64,000 bases of DNA from Symbiodinium natans (GCA_905221605.1 CAJNDS010000763.1:1-64000); one strand, 5' to 3'; shown: positions 1 to 11,400, counted from the first letter of the stretch. Made by a program: numbers and translations. Notes: generated by a model not told the origin, from the sequence alone.

Positions 1-460
1 AAACTGTCCGGGGGAGCCTCAGAAACGGGCCCTGAATCCTAAACCCTAAAGACCTTGAATCCTAAACCCTAGGCCCTGAACCCTAAACCCTAAAGGCCCT
101 GAATCCTAAATCCTAAAGGCCCTAAATCCTAAATCCTAAACCCTAAAGACCCTGAATCCTAAACCCTAAAGGCCCTGAATCCTAAACCCTAAAGCCCCTG
201 AATCCTAAACCCTAAAGGCCCTGAACCCTAAACCCTAAAGGCCCTGAGTCCTAAACCCTAAAGGTCCTGAATCCTAAACCCAAAACGCCCTGAATCCTAA
301 ACCCTAAAGGCCCTGAACCCTAAATCCTAAACCCTCAAGGCCCTGAATCCTAAACCCTAAAGGCCCTGAATCCTAAACCCTAAAGCCCCTGAATCCTAAA
401 CCCTAAAGGTCCTGAATCCTAAACCCTGAAGGCCCTGAATCCTAAACCCTAAAGGCCCTG

Positions 461-550
461 CCCCAGGATTTGGCCGGACTCGTAGTGAAAATGCGATTTT
501 TTAGTACTGAAAAACGATGGTTTTGGGTGACCCTCCGTTTTCCCGAAAAA
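461..550. repeat. 90-bp spacer repeat, copy 1
   Basis: A non-telomeric stretch starting CCCCAGGATTTGGCCGGAC and ending GTTTTCCCGAAAAA interrupts the telomere-type array. Near-identical copies lie at 915-1004 and 1297-1386. Confidence 0.8.
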
Positions 551-914
551 TCCTAAATCCTAAAGGCCCTGAATCCTAAATCCTAAACCCTAAAGGCCCT
601 GAATCCTGAACCCTAAACACCCTGAATCCTAAACCCTCAAGGCCTTGAATCCTAAACCCTAAAGGCCCTGAACCCTAAACCCTAAAGGCCCTGAATCCTA
701 AACCCTACAGGCCCTGAATCCTAAACCCTAAAGGCCCTGAACCCTAAATCCTAAACCCTCAAGGCCCTGAATCCTAAACCCTAAAGGCCCTGAATCCTAA
801 ACTCTAAAGGCCCTGAATCCTAAATCCTAAACCCCCAAGGCCCTGAATCCTAAATCCTTAAGGCCCTGAACCCTAAACCCTGAAGGCCCTGAATCCTAAA
901 CCCTAAAGGCCCTG

Positions 915-1004
915 CCCCAGGATTTGGCCGGACCCGCAGTAAAAATGCGAATTTTTTGTACTGAAAAACGATGGTTTTTGGTGACCCTCCGTTTTCCCGA
1001 AAAA
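915..1004. repeat. 90-bp spacer repeat, copy 2
   Basis: Second copy of the CCCCAGGATTTGG...CCCGAAAAA block, same orientation and length as copy 1, with a few substitutions. Confidence 0.8.
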
Positions 1005-1296
1005 TCCTAAATCCTAAAGGCCCTGAATCCTGAATCCTCCCTAAAGGCCCTGAACCCTAAACCCTAAAGGCCCTGAATCCTAAACCCTACAGGCCCTGAA
1101 TCCTAAACCCTAAAGGCCCTGAACCCTAAATCCTAAACCCTCAAGGCCCTGAATCCTAAACCCTAAAGGCCCTGAATCCTAAACCCTAAAGGCCCTTAAT
1201 CCTAAATCCTAAACCTCCAAGGCCCTGAATCCTAAATCCTAAAGGCCCTGAACCCTAAACCCTGAAGGCCCTGAATCCTAAACCCTAAAGGCCCTG

Positions 1297-1386
1297 CCCC
1301 AGGATTTGGCCGGACCCGCAGTAAAAATGCGAATTTTTAGTACTGAAAAACGCTGGTTTTGGGTGACCCTCCGTTTTCCCGAACAA
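1297..1386. repeat. 90-bp spacer repeat, copy 3
   Basis: Third copy, same orientation. The distances between copy starts (454 and 382 bp) suggest a higher-order unit of telomere-type repeats plus spacer that has been duplicated. Confidence 0.8.
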
Positions 1387-1495
1387 TCCTAAATCCGAAA
1401 GGCCCTGAATCCTAAATCCTAAACCTTCAGGGCCCTGAATCCTAAACCCTAAAGGCCCTGAATCCTAAACCCTAAAGGCCCTGAACCCTAAATCC

Positions 1496-1791
1496 TGTAT
1501 AACTTGAAGTTGGTCATGCAAACCGACCTTTGCCTCATAACACTGAGACCGATGCAACTGCTGACGCTGGTATCGTATGAGCTTTCGGAATTGCCAGCGA
1601 CTCATGTCAGAAGCCATCTTTTGTCTCCAGGTGCGCTTCATTGGCTTCGGGTGCCTAGGGCTCTGCGGCTCTATTGCCACATCTGTGGCCTTGAGCCCTC
1701 ACACCAGCAAGAGAGCAGAATCATTCGACCCGAAAGAAGGGTCAACCGCGCAATACTCCACTGCCTCTTGCCGTAGACGTGGAGATCCACA
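1496..1791 (-). repeat. Terminal direct repeat of the LTR-type element (3' LTR on minus strand)
   Basis: Begins TGTATAACTTG and ends GATCCACA. Matches 2712-3007 base for base apart from position 1770. Confidence 0.75.
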
Positions 1792-1840
1792 CCCCCCGCT
1801 TTGCGAGCATGGGGATGTGAGCAACGATTTCGGATCTCCA

Positions 1841-2857
1841 TCACAACCTGCTTGTAGCCTGTATGCTGACGTCACGTTGGTCCACGGGCCTGAATATACA
1901 CATCCGGGCATCCCATTCCTCGAATTCTTCTCTGATGCCTTTGACTTCTGGTACGTCGCCATCGAGCCTGCGTTCGAGCGCCGTTATCCAGCGCTCGGTG
2001 TAGAGTGCACCACAGTGGTACTGGTTAATGATCTCATCCTCCCTGGTCACACGATGTGTTGAAGTAGTCTCGCAGCCCCCCTGCTCCCAGCCTGTTGGTG
2101 TCTGAACCATCGCGTTTCCATGGTGTTCATACGCTGGCTCAGACTGGGTAGCAGTGGAAACGGTTTCAGCAGAAAACAGCATTCGAGTAACCAAGGGGCC
2201 CCAAAAAATGTCTGGCTTCGGGATCCATGCCTGGAATATACTCTTTGGCCAAACAGCTGATTCGGGAGCGCATCTGTCCAGCATCACTCTGCAAGCCGCC
2301 CCTCTGGCACCTATGACAACACCAGGTTCGCCTAAAGTGGGCCAACCAGCCTTGTCCACGCCACAGCTCACCCGGACACAACGCCCTATCGGGCGCACCT
2401 GCTGCGTCAGAGGTTCCCAGCTGCCGGACCAGCATGCCCCACCAAGGACTGTTGAAGGGCCGCCTAGGTGTAGGGCATCATCAATCTGAACCTGCGTGGA
2501 TGTAGCGGTAGCTGCCGGCCTCGGCGTAGTTTGAGTTGCTCGGTCCACATGCAGTGTGTCGAAATACTCCTCCCAATTACACTCATGTTGCTCAGCTGCA
2601 AGATGACTCTGCCCGCCGCCGTGAATAGAACCTTCAACCGCACCACTGGCACCACCCATAAAACCACTTGCCCGCGCAAACTCAATCGGTGGAATCTCAA
2701 GGCTCTTAACCTGTATAACTTGAAGTTGGTCATGCAAACCGACCTTTGCCTCATAACACTGAGACCGATGCAACTGCTGACGCTGGTATCGTATGAGCTT
2801 TCGGAATTGCCAGCGACTCATGTCAGAAGCCATCTTTTGTCTCCAGGTGCGCTTCAT
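1841..2857 (-). CDS. ORF of the LTR-type element, unknown function
   Basis: An open frame of about 338 residues runs from an ATG at 2857 inside the upstream LTR, through the whole interior, to a stop at 1841. The frame is also open 13 codons further upstream to a GTG. The N-terminal part is basic (MKRTWRQKMASDMSRWQF) and is encoded by the LTR. The rest is Gly/Trp-rich with no motif I recognise: no DTG protease, no CCHC knuckle and no reverse-transcriptase motif. The same start occurs in the other LTR but runs into the telomere-type repeat after a few codons. It could be a gag remnant or a captured host fragment. Confidence 0.45.
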   Translation of the reverse strand: MKRTWRQKMASDMSRWQFRKLIRYQRQQLHRSQCYEAKVGLHDQLQVIQVKSLEIPPIEFARASGFMGGASGAVEGSIHGGGQSHLAAEQHECNWEEYFDTLHVDRATQTTPRPAATATSTQVQIDDALHLGGPSTVLGGACWSGSWEPLTQQVRPIGRCVRVSCGVDKAGWPTLGEPGVVIGARGAACRVMLDRCAPESAVWPKSIFQAWIPKPDIFWGPLVTRMLFSAETVSTATQSEPAYEHHGNAMVQTPTGWEQGGCETTSTHRVTREDEIINQYHCGALYTERWITALERRLDGDVPEVKGIREEFEEWDARMCIFRPVDQRDVSIQATSRL

Positions 2858-3007
2858 TGGCTTCGGGTGCCTAGGGCTCTGCGGCTCTATTGCCACATCT
2901 GTGGCCTTGAGCCCTCACACCAGCAAGAGAGCAGAATCATTCGACCCGAAAGAAGGGTCAACCGCGCAATACTCCACTGCCTCTTACCGTAGACGTGGAG
3001 ATCCACA
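2712..3007 (-). repeat. Terminal direct repeat of the LTR-type element (5' LTR on minus strand)
   Basis: Partner of 1496-1791. The identity extends two bases (CC) beyond the TG end, which is explained by the flanking AATCC on one side and the interior on the other. Confidence 0.75.
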
Positions 3008-3400
3008 AATCCTAAACCCTCAAGGCCCTGAATCCTAAACCCTAAAGGCCCTGAATCCTAAACCCTAAAGGCCCTGAATCCTAAATCCTAAACCCTCAAG
3101 GCCCTGAATTCTAAACCCTAAAGGCCCTGAATCCTAAACCCTAAAGGCCCTGAACCCTAAACCCTAAAGGTCCTGAATCCTAAACCCTAAAGGCCCTGAA
3201 TCCTAAACCCTAACGGCCATGAATCCTAAATCCTAAACCCTAAAGGCCCTGAATCCTAAACCCTCAAGGCCCTGAATCCTAAACCCTAAAGGCTCTGAAT
3301 CCTAAATCCTAAAGGCCCCGAACCCTAAATCCTAAATCCTAAAGGCCTAGAATCCTAAAGCCTAGAATCCTAAATCCTAAACCCAAGAATCCTAAAGGAT
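3008..3400. repeat. Degenerate telomere-type repeat array, continued
   Basis: Same AATCCTAAACCCTAAAGGCCCTG-type units in the same orientation as 1-1493, becoming poorer after 3300. A GC-rich non-repeat spacer of about 190 bp follows (3434-3623), in which I recognise nothing. Confidence 0.8.
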
Positions 3401-3623
3401 GGAGCGACTTAACTTAAAACCCGAAGGTTTAGGGTTATTCTCTTTGGGGCCAGACTGACGCTGGCACGCGGGTTCAACCCTTCTAAGCGTGGGCCGCGCT
3501 CACCGCGCGCACTGGCCCCGAGCCCTCGCCAGGCTTCGCCTGACGGCTCGGGCTCGTCCGCGGGCCTGTCGCCACGCGGTATCGCTCGCCGCTGCTTACC
3601 GCAGCGCCCGCGGCTCGCTCCAG

Positions 3624-4220
<597 letters not shown>

Positions 4221-4300
4221 GCTGGGGCTGGGTGGGGCTGGGTGGGGCTGGGTGGGGCTGGGTGGGGCTGGGTGGGGCTGGGTGGGGCTGGGTGGGGTTG
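4221..4300. repeat. 10-bp G-rich minisatellite
   Basis: About eight tandem copies of GGTGGGGCTG directly follow the TG tract, the last slightly diverged. Runs of three to four guanines on one strand could form G-quadruplexes. Confidence 0.9.
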
Positions 4301-7064
4301 AGGCCAAGCAACGTCAGCGGCATCACGCAATGAGAGGCTATCCAGATCCACTTCAGACCCGGATCTGCACGACAGGCAGCGCCGCATGGCAGCTGACTCT
4401 CGTGACTGTATGCCAATGCTTACGGTTTAGAATAGAGGGCCAAGGGTCTAATGTCGCATTTGGAACTGCTACACAAAGGATGCACAAAAAATCGCACAGG
4501 AGAAGTGTATGCTCACGAAGCAAGATTTGCTGCAATGCGGGCCACGGTGTAAACAAGGAGCACAACCGCCCACTGTTTGCGACCGGGGTGACAGATTTGG
4601 GACTCTCTTCATCTCCCTCGCTCTCATCATCAGATCGGTCAACGAGCAACCCAAACCTCCTCTTAATGTACACACATACCCCTTTGATAGCTCATTGCTG
4701 ATCGTGTCTAGTGCCCAGAATTCTGAATATGATGCTTCTCTGGGAACCCTTCGAGATGACCTAAGCTTGTAAGATGAGGCCTGCTTTGACCCTCAAGATC
4801 CCCTCACTGATGCTCCCTCAGTCTGCGTTGCTTTTCTCCACGCCTTGGCAATTCGGGACTCTGTCTTGAGAGCTGTGGACTGTGGACTCTGCGATGGTTT
4901 GGATTTGGGATGCCTCAAACCCTAGCCTAAGCCCGAAAGCCGAAGGGTTTAGAGAGCTGGTCAGCCTTGAGACTCGGTTTCTCATCCACCCCCACCCGCC
5001 CACCCACCAAAGCAAAACAAGGGAAGGCTTCTAGCCAGCTTCACGTGTTCGGCCTAACGGGTGCAGGGTTTGAGGTCTTAAAACAACAACCTTATACCCT
5101 TTATTAATCGCTCAACCCTTGAGCCGACTGTTGCGCGTCTCCAGCCCCCCCTAAAACCCCAAACCTGCACAGGGCGGGGCGCGGGGGGTTGTTGGTAGAA
5201 TCCTTGCAAGGCATGTAGGAAAGAGTGCTCGCGTTAACAAGGCTTTGACCCGGTCGACGAAAATTGGAAACCAGAACCGCTGGATCGGTAACCAGAACGA
5301 CTGAATCGGAAACCAGAACAGGATAATCGGAAACCGGGAAACGGCTGATTAGGAAACCGGCAAACGGCTGTTTCGAAAACAGCAAAACGGCTGAATCAAA
5401 TGGCTGAACAGAAACTGGGAAACGGATGGTTGGGAAACCGGGAAAGCCATCACTCTGAAGCGAGCGGTGTCGATGCGGGCGGGCGGGCGGGTGAGAGGGC
5501 AGGTGGATGGGTGAGTCGATTGACCGAGCAGTGAACGAGCCTCCGACGTGGAGGTTGCCAGGAGGTTGTTTCGACCTCCACCCCTGCCCCCATCACTTGC
5601 GAGGCGTGGAGTATCCTCTTTTTTCCCCCCCCCTTTCACCCCACGATGCCACTATACTGAATCGCATTAGTTTCGGCTAGTTTCTGGTTCGCTCTGATTC
5701 TCAACTAGACCCGTTTCGCAGTTTCTGATTCGCAGTTTCTGATGCGCGGGCCAGTTTCTGATTCTGTTGCTGCATCCTGTGGCACTGTGGCACTGAGGGG
5801 CGAAGCTTTGGGGCTGATGGCGCCGAGGATAAGAAGGAATTAGCTTACAGCGCTTAGAGCCGGGGGCCGCCTTTATGGCGCAGTTGCTCGGGCCTAGGCC
5901 TGAAACTCCTCGCTCTCAAGCGGCATACGGTGAAATGGCTGGGTAAATGTCTGCAAGATCATCCTCGTCACACGTTCAACCACAACCATTGCCCCTGCCC
6001 ACAGCATCTTTCTTTTGCTCTCTCTCCAGGACTTTGCAAGGGCAGCACTGCTTCCGCAACAGCACGGAAACATCACGTCATAGAGGCGCAATACTTGTCC
6101 AAGCCATTCTCCAACATCTCTTTGGTGCACCCAGTCACCTGTAGACTTGTGCGCTAGGGATTGGGGGTTCTTGTACGGGTATGTGATGGGCTTCGGAGGC
6201 TCAGGCGACGCTGGGATGAATCAAGCACAGGGTAATTTCGCTTTGGCTTTAAGCTTTGGGGGGCGTATGTCATCGTATATGGGTAGACGCACTCTGAACT
6301 AGAATTCCTAGAAACTTATAACCAGTTCCTAGTTACGAAGATGGAAATACAATTTACAATCCATTGGGTTTGGGTTGCTCGGTCCGAGTTCGTCCACGCT
6401 AAACCCCTGTCTCTAAGCCATGCGCCCTAACCCTCCACCCAAGACTCCAAACACCTGGCAAGAACCCAATCTTCGGCGATCCACACCTGCAGCTTGCTTA
6501 GCTGCTTGGCCATGTACGTCAGCGCCTCTCAACACGCAAGTAGGGTTTCGTTTCTTGGTCCAAGAAAAAAAACTGACCAAGTCTTGTAAGATGCTGAAGC
6601 CTACAGCCTACACCCCGCACCCGGCCCTACTTAAAGAGGCGGCATCGTTTGAGCGCCTCCTCCCTGGCGTCTGGATTTTGTCCATTCGTCGCCCAATTGC
6701 ACAAGGCTGTGGCGGTGGCTGGCATCTTCTGCACCTTGTATCTTCACGCCACGAAGGTTGAGAGTGTAGGCTAGTGGGCTTTTGTAGAAAGAGCCTCATG
6801 CTCCGTGTTGATTCTTTGTAGAGAATGGGGAAAGGAACCATCCATGCACAGCACCCCTTGTCAAGGAATCCAAGGGTTCAATCCTCCATTCTCTATGTTC
6901 TTAAACCCCTACACCTTCATTTCCTACTATCCCGAACCCTAAACTCTAAGCTCCAGACTAACCCCGCACGCCACACAAGCTGCATGGTTGCATAGGTTTA
7001 GGAGCCGCGGCCTTTTGGTGAAGCTCTGCATGTTGAGGGCGCGGGGGCAAGGATTTGTAGGTTC
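4301..7064. other. Gene-poor region with degenerate short repeats
   Basis: No open frame here resembles a known protein. At 5255-5460 there are many imperfect copies of CGGAAACCAGAAC / GGAAACCGGCAAAC. At 5680-5770 the reverse-complement theme (CAGTTTCTGATTCG) recurs, so the two blocks form a loose inverted arrangement. Short telomere-like words (AAACCCTAGCC near 4916, CCGAACCCTAAACTC near 6943) are scattered through it. Confidence 0.5.
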
Positions 7065-7310
7065 TCAAGGGATCAGAGTTGAGAGTTTACGTTCGGCTAA
7101 GGCGGCTAAGGGTTCAGGGCCTAGGGTGGAGGATGCAGGGTCTGAGGGATAGAAGATAGCAGGAACCTCGGTCATGAAGTGTTGCTTCGCTGCGGTGACG
7201 GTGAGCTTCTCCTTGCATTCCACGTTCGAGACGTCGCCCCCCCTGATGGCGCAAGCATTCTCGATGTAGAAAAGGAGCATCAGTGCGCAGGCCAAGCGAA
7301 GGAAAGCCAT
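7065..7310 (-). CDS. Putative secreted protein, first exon
   Basis: An 81-codon open frame from ATG 7310. Residues 1-21 (MAFLRLACALMLLFYIENACA) have the shape of a signal peptide: a basic start, a hydrophobic core and a small-residue cleavage site. A short polar segment with one cysteine follows. A plausible GT splice donor (GAG|GTTCCT, after the sequence for HFMTE) suggests that the coding part ends there and continues in another exon that I could not find. No family is recognised. It lies upstream of the repeat-rich left end on the same strand as the gene cluster. Confidence 0.35.
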   Translation of the reverse strand: MAFLRLACALMLLFYIENACAIRGGDVSNVECKEKLTVTAAKQHFMTEVPAIFYPSDPASSTLGPEPLAALAERKLSTLIP

Positions 7311-8584
7311 ATTCGCAGAGGACGTCACTCTCTCCTGATCTGAAAAGGCTGTGTGCTGCTTGAGCCTGGCATGAAACGGCTGTGAAAAAATCCGGAGCCC
7401 GACCCAAAATCCAAAAGAAGGGCCGTGGCCCTTTCCTGAAGCTGTGTGCAAACCCAACCTTTGCTTTGAGACTTCAGGCTAGTCGGCTGGACAACTCCTG
7501 GGCCATTACAGCATGTCGCGCAGATCTCTTGGCTGCTAAGGCAGTTTTTTTTGGGGCTGTGACCTAGGACCCTCATCCCTAAGGAACACCTCAGCCGAAT
7601 TTCGCGATGTTTCCGCTTCACCTCGTGAGGGTGTGGAGCTTAGGGGCCAACATCCTGTACCCTGAACCGCCTGAACCCTAAGCCCTAAACCCATGACCCT
7701 TACGCTTGTAAATGCGTGTGGAAATGGTCCCAGTTAGCTACTTAGCATCTCTCCAACCAAACAATGTACTAATCAACCCTACACCCTCATTGGGTTAAGG
7801 GTTTAGGGCTGACGTTGCTTGTGAACATGCCCAAACAAAAATGGCACGTTCGCGACAAGTGTAACCCGGCGGCGTAGAACAGAAAGTAAGGTGGTTTTGA
7901 CAACATGTGTTGGTCTTGTGTTGGACTTCCGCAATTCTGCTAATGAGACTGAGCTCCTGTGATGCACGGGTGCTCGGGCGACTTTTAAAAATGTATGCTG
8001 GAAGTGTGTATTTTCGTTGTTGCTTCTTTAGCAAAGGTGTGCAAACTTTCTTTCCTGTCTTGATGTTTGTAGTGTTGTGCTTTGGCTCTGCGACAAAGTA
8101 CTTCGACACACGTCTGTCCGCGACGTTGCTGCGCTTGCCGTATTCAAACACAGTGCCACACTTCCAGCCCTGCGCCAACACCACCCCAGCCCATCAGGTA
8201 AAGTACCACAAAAATAGCTGAAATACATACAGACGACACCAACCGCAATACTGATAAGATCTGCGCATTCATTTATTTTCATTCACAAACACCCTTTCTG
8301 AAAATGATGTTGGTATTGGTTTCTTTGCCCTATACATCTTGAACCTGATTATAAGGTGTGAGGGTCATGTGACATTGTCGAGGGGTCAGTGGTGCTTCAT
8401 TGTTCACTGTCCAAACGCGACCCTGCGCAGGCCAAGCTTTCGTCAAGTTGTCGCTGGCAGGGGTTGCTGACGGAAGACGGTCGTGAACGTGCCGAGAAAC
8501 GCTACGTATTCTGCAGTGAGCATCCCAGAACAGCCAAAGTTCTGAAAACCCTCTGTGAGCACCCAAGCCCCGCAACCTGAGAGT
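7311..8584. other. Unassigned intergenic stretch
   Basis: Contains telomere-like words near 7670-7700. Two overlapping open frames (7795-8184 minus, 7907-8221 plus) have natural-looking composition. The plus frame ends at a possible donor (CATCAG|GTAAAG) and the minus frame starts at a possible acceptor (GGCGCAG|GGCTGG). I cannot choose between them, and neither matches a family I know. Confidence 0.3.
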
Positions 8585-10250
8585 TTATATAGGGTGTATT
8601 GGGGCGAGCCTCGCCCGCGCCTGACGGCAGGCGACGGAGCACAGCGCGGGCGTTTTCACGCTGTAGCACCACGGAGAGGCTTTGCAGGAGGCGAGCCGTT
8701 TCAACCCCCGGACTGTCGCCAGATCAGGCCCGCGAGCTGGCGCCAGGTAGACTGAGCCGTTGGACGCTGCTGGCTTCGGCAACAAGCGGGACGAATTGGA
8801 GGCCTTCAGCTTTGCAGTGTTGCTCTGTCTGGAGGTGGGTGCGCTTGCGCGCCTCGTAGGCCTCAGCCGCGGCTACGCCTGAGCGCGCGGACTCAGCCAG
8901 GACGGCTCCTGCGCGGAGGCCGGAGGTGACGGCAAGGTCAAATGCGGCGGCCCCATGCAAGCCCCATTGCGCAACCCGCACATCCGCTGGGCGGCGATGC
9001 CCGGCACCCCGACCGCCATCCTCAGCACCATCACCATCCGGTCGCAGGGGAAGCAGGCCCGGCTTCTCGACCTCAACCCCAAGCCCAGCAGCTTGCACTC
9101 CAGCAGCCACCACGGCCCTGAGACGGTTATGGCTCCCTGCCACATGGGCAGCAACGAGAATGGTCGCCAAAGCCGTCAGCGACACCATCGCATAAGGGGC
9201 AATGCGTGTCTTCCGGAGAGACGGGCAGGCGGAGACGGAGCTGCACCATTACGCGGAAGAGGCGGGGTGCAACATGGAGCCCAAGAGCCTCGCTGGGAGG
9301 GGCGTGGAGCCAAGCCCCAGAGCCGGGGAGCTCGAGAAGGCGCAGATGGGCCTGGGCGGCCTCACGACCCTGACCCGGGGCAAGGAGCTGCGAGATCACT
9401 GCGCGGTCGAGTGCCTGAGACAGCTCACGCTGCCGAGTGGTAGGCGGCACGGGCGCACGCAAATGGTCTGACTGCATCTTGGTTGTGGGCGGTGATTGCT
9501 GCGAGGTAGGCAGAGTGGGTGGCAAGGTCGTAGTCTGGGTCCAACAAAGCGCACGCCTGCGCAGTGTTGACCAGGGAGGCCAAGTAAGCGGCCGGCGCAT
9601 GCCGTCGGGCAGAGCGGAGGCCCAATCCGCCGACGGAGGTTGCCAGGGTGGCCTGAGCCCACGCCTCGGAACGCAAAGGGCCAGTGCACATGTGCGCAAG
9701 GCAAGCCCTGACATCGGCGTCGAAGGCATTCAGGGCAGTGCAATGGTGGCCTGGAGGGGTGACCCGGGAGGCGTAGGCAACCCGACAGAAGGACGCGCAG
9801 TGCCGCAAAAGGAGCAGAGCAGTTTGTACATCAGGGAGCGCTGCCAGCTCTGTGAGAAGCGGCCGAGCCTTTTCCACACGCTCCTTGGTAGTGAACGCCT
9901 CACAGAATGCTTGCTGACCAACAGGGGCGCCAAGAATGGAGAAGGCGCCACAGGAGTTAACCCGCACCCCAGCGGGGAAGAGCCGCATGTCAACACAGCT
10001 GTCTGGACCGCCGCAGGTGATTTGGTCGGGTTGAGTTCCAGTCCGATTTGTCGGGCGGCAGCCCCAAGACGAGCAAGGCTTGCAGCGACCTGCCGGTAGT
10101 CTCCAGCAAGGCACACATCATCAAGGGAAGCAAGCACCAGCGCAGCTGGGGTGGGCCCCGCCTTAGCAGCTTGCAACGCCGGCTGGAGGGCCAAAGCGAA
10201 AAGGAGAGGGCCAAGCGGATCTCCCTGTTGGACACCGGCTTCTGAGTGCT
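8585..10250 (-). mobile_element. Decayed, 5'-truncated LINE (RT and C-terminal nuclease region)
   Basis: A GC-rich block whose minus strand, read in successive shifting frames, follows the second half of the large LINE at 40135-47128. 10194-9730 carries the reverse-transcriptase active-site region (LASLDDVCLAGD, then IGLELNPTKS). 10114-9425 continues with the thumb-like segment and FGGLGLRS-like text. 9729-9127 has a zinc motif CPLC-x8-GDH-x3-C. 9188-8724 has the C-terminal AAFDLAVTSGLR ... AEAYEARKR segment and a distal FVPLVAE, which could be a PD-(D/E)xK-type nuclease core. At least three frame changes make it a dead copy. No clear oligo-A tail was seen at its 3' end near 8585. Confidence 0.7.
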
Positions 10251-10319
10251 CAACCCCCCTCTCGCGCCACCCCGCCCCCCCCTCCCTCCATTCTTACCCG
10301 CCCACCCGCACCTCAAGCG

Positions 10320-10841
10320 CCAGGACCCATTCGGAACTTCACTTTGACTCTTCCTTTATCGTTCAGATCCCCGAAGACCATGCCCACCTGGGGTGGAACA
10401 TCGCTATCAGACTTCATCCAGAAGACATGGGTCTCGGCTTGGAAGTCTTTGGCTTCAGTTTCACCTCAGAAACCCTGATCTCCACGATCAGCCTGACCTC
10501 CTCCAAGTCCTTCACCTGGCCGATGCTCTCGAATACGTAAACGTCCGTCACGCAATGCCAAAAGCTATTCTGTTGGATGTCGGAGATATTTAGGGAAATG
10601 GCCTTGACCTTGTACGTGCCGCTAGGGAATTTCGCCCCTTGTCCAATCATCAATGACTTCGACTTCGACCATCTTACCGAGGTCGCCCGTACACATCCAG
10701 TAGGCTCAGTAGACATACTTCCCCTCCTTCACGTTCTCTAAACGGTCGAGCTCGAGCTCCCTCATGTCTCGACTAACTCATCTACCTCGCTGAGCACTCA
10801 ACTTGATGACAAGCTTTGCAAGGAATCCGCGACTCTATGAT
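10320..10841 (-). pseudogene. Processed pseudogene behind a probable spliced-leader relic
   Basis: Reading the minus strand from 10841: about 70 nt of leader-like sequence, then an ATG followed by RELELDRLENVKEGKYVY and an in-frame TGA. The same frame goes on with MCTGDLGKMVEVEVIDDWT. A frame change then leads into the 10716-10414 frame (SGTYKVKAISLNISD, then VFESIGQVKDLEEVRL). A second frame change leads to DVPPQVGMVFGDLNDKG and a stop near 10320. Natural protein-like text broken by one stop and two frame changes, without introns, is typical of a retroposed cDNA. The parent gene is not recognised. The sequence 10842-10860 just upstream resembles the dinoflagellate spliced leader. Confidence 0.55.
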
Positions 10842-10860
10842 CTTAAGCCAAGATGGCTTC
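10842..10860 (-). other. Probable spliced-leader relic
   Basis: On the minus strand the sequence AGCCATCTTGGCTTAAG matches 15 of 17 bases of the 3' part of the dinoflagellate spliced leader (AGCCATTTTGGCTCAAG). No GT donor follows, so this is not a spliced-leader RNA gene. Its position directly ahead of the broken reading frame fits a leader copied with an mRNA. Confidence 0.5.
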
Positions 10861-10929
10861 AAGGAGCCCAATATCCGTGCCAACATGTCGGAATCTGGAA
10901 AGCACAATGGTGATGGGCGCGAAAGGTTT

Positions 10930-11400
10930 AGGATCTAGGAGGGGGCTTCTGATGCAGAACTTAGCGGGTTGCAGGTTGGGAAGTGCCGATTGAAAGTTTG
11001 AAAAGCTTCCGAGCTCGAACGGTTTGAAAGCTTGGAAAACTTCCAGATCAACCAGCTCGAAAGCTTCGAGGGTGTCGAGTTTGGAGTTCGAGAACTCTCG
11101 AGTTCAATGAATGCGAAGTCTATGGAGGAAGTTTGAGGGTTTGAGAGTTCCAGAGGTCGAGAGATTGAGGCTTCGACTCGGTCAGGAGTTTGACAGTTTG
11201 AGACCCTTGAGCTTAAACGCTCGAAGCTTCAAACTCTGACGTTTGACGACACCCGAGCACGAAACGCTTGATACTTTGAACGTTTTGGAGCGCCACATTT
11301 TGAAAGTTCGAGCAGCACGAGATCGAAAATTTGACAGTCTGACAGTAGTCTGAAAGGGACGACCTTGAGCGTCGCGAAGTTCACTGTGCACGCGAACACA
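10930..11400. repeat. Degenerate TTCGAG/AGTTTGA-rich repeat
   Basis: Many imperfect copies of words such as GTTTGAAAGCTT, GAGTTCGAGAACTCTCGAG and AGTTTGAGAGTTC in both orientations. No gene is seen. Confidence 0.5.

Larger units (their letters stand above)
1..1493. repeat. Degenerate telomere-type repeat array (CCCTAAA family)
   Basis: Near-continuous units of the form AATCCTAAACCCTAAAGGCCCTG, a diverged higher-order version of the CCCTAAA telomere repeat used by plants and dinoflagellates. The C-rich strand reads 5' to 3' on the plus strand, as expected at a left chromosome end. The units are too diverged and too mixed with GGCCCTG to be an active telomere, so this is read as subtelomeric or interstitial. 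No gene is visible apart from three spacer repeats. Confidence 0.85.
1496..3007 (-). mobile_element. Small LTR-type retroelement, probably non-autonomous
   Basis: A 1512-bp insertion in the telomere-type array with 296-bp terminal direct repeats (1496-1791 and 2712-3007). The repeats differ at one base seen by eye (G1770 against A2986). They begin TGT and end ACA, as LTRs do. Both flanks are AATCC (1491-1495 and 3008-3012), a perfect 5-bp target-site duplication, although AATCC is frequent in this array. Read on the minus strand, the last bases before the downstream LTR are AAAGCGGGGGG, a possible polypurine tract. The bases after the upstream LTR, GGTTAAGAGCC, only partly resemble an initiator-tRNA primer site. 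No reverse transcriptase or integrase fits in the 920-bp interior, so it resembles TRIM/LARD-type elements. The single LTR mismatch suggests a recent insertion. Confidence 0.7.

Noticed and set aside
3465-3495. GCGGGTTCAACCC, resembling a tRNA T-loop/B-box
   Set aside because: The T-stem does not pair properly and no D-arm or anticodon arm fits at the right distance.
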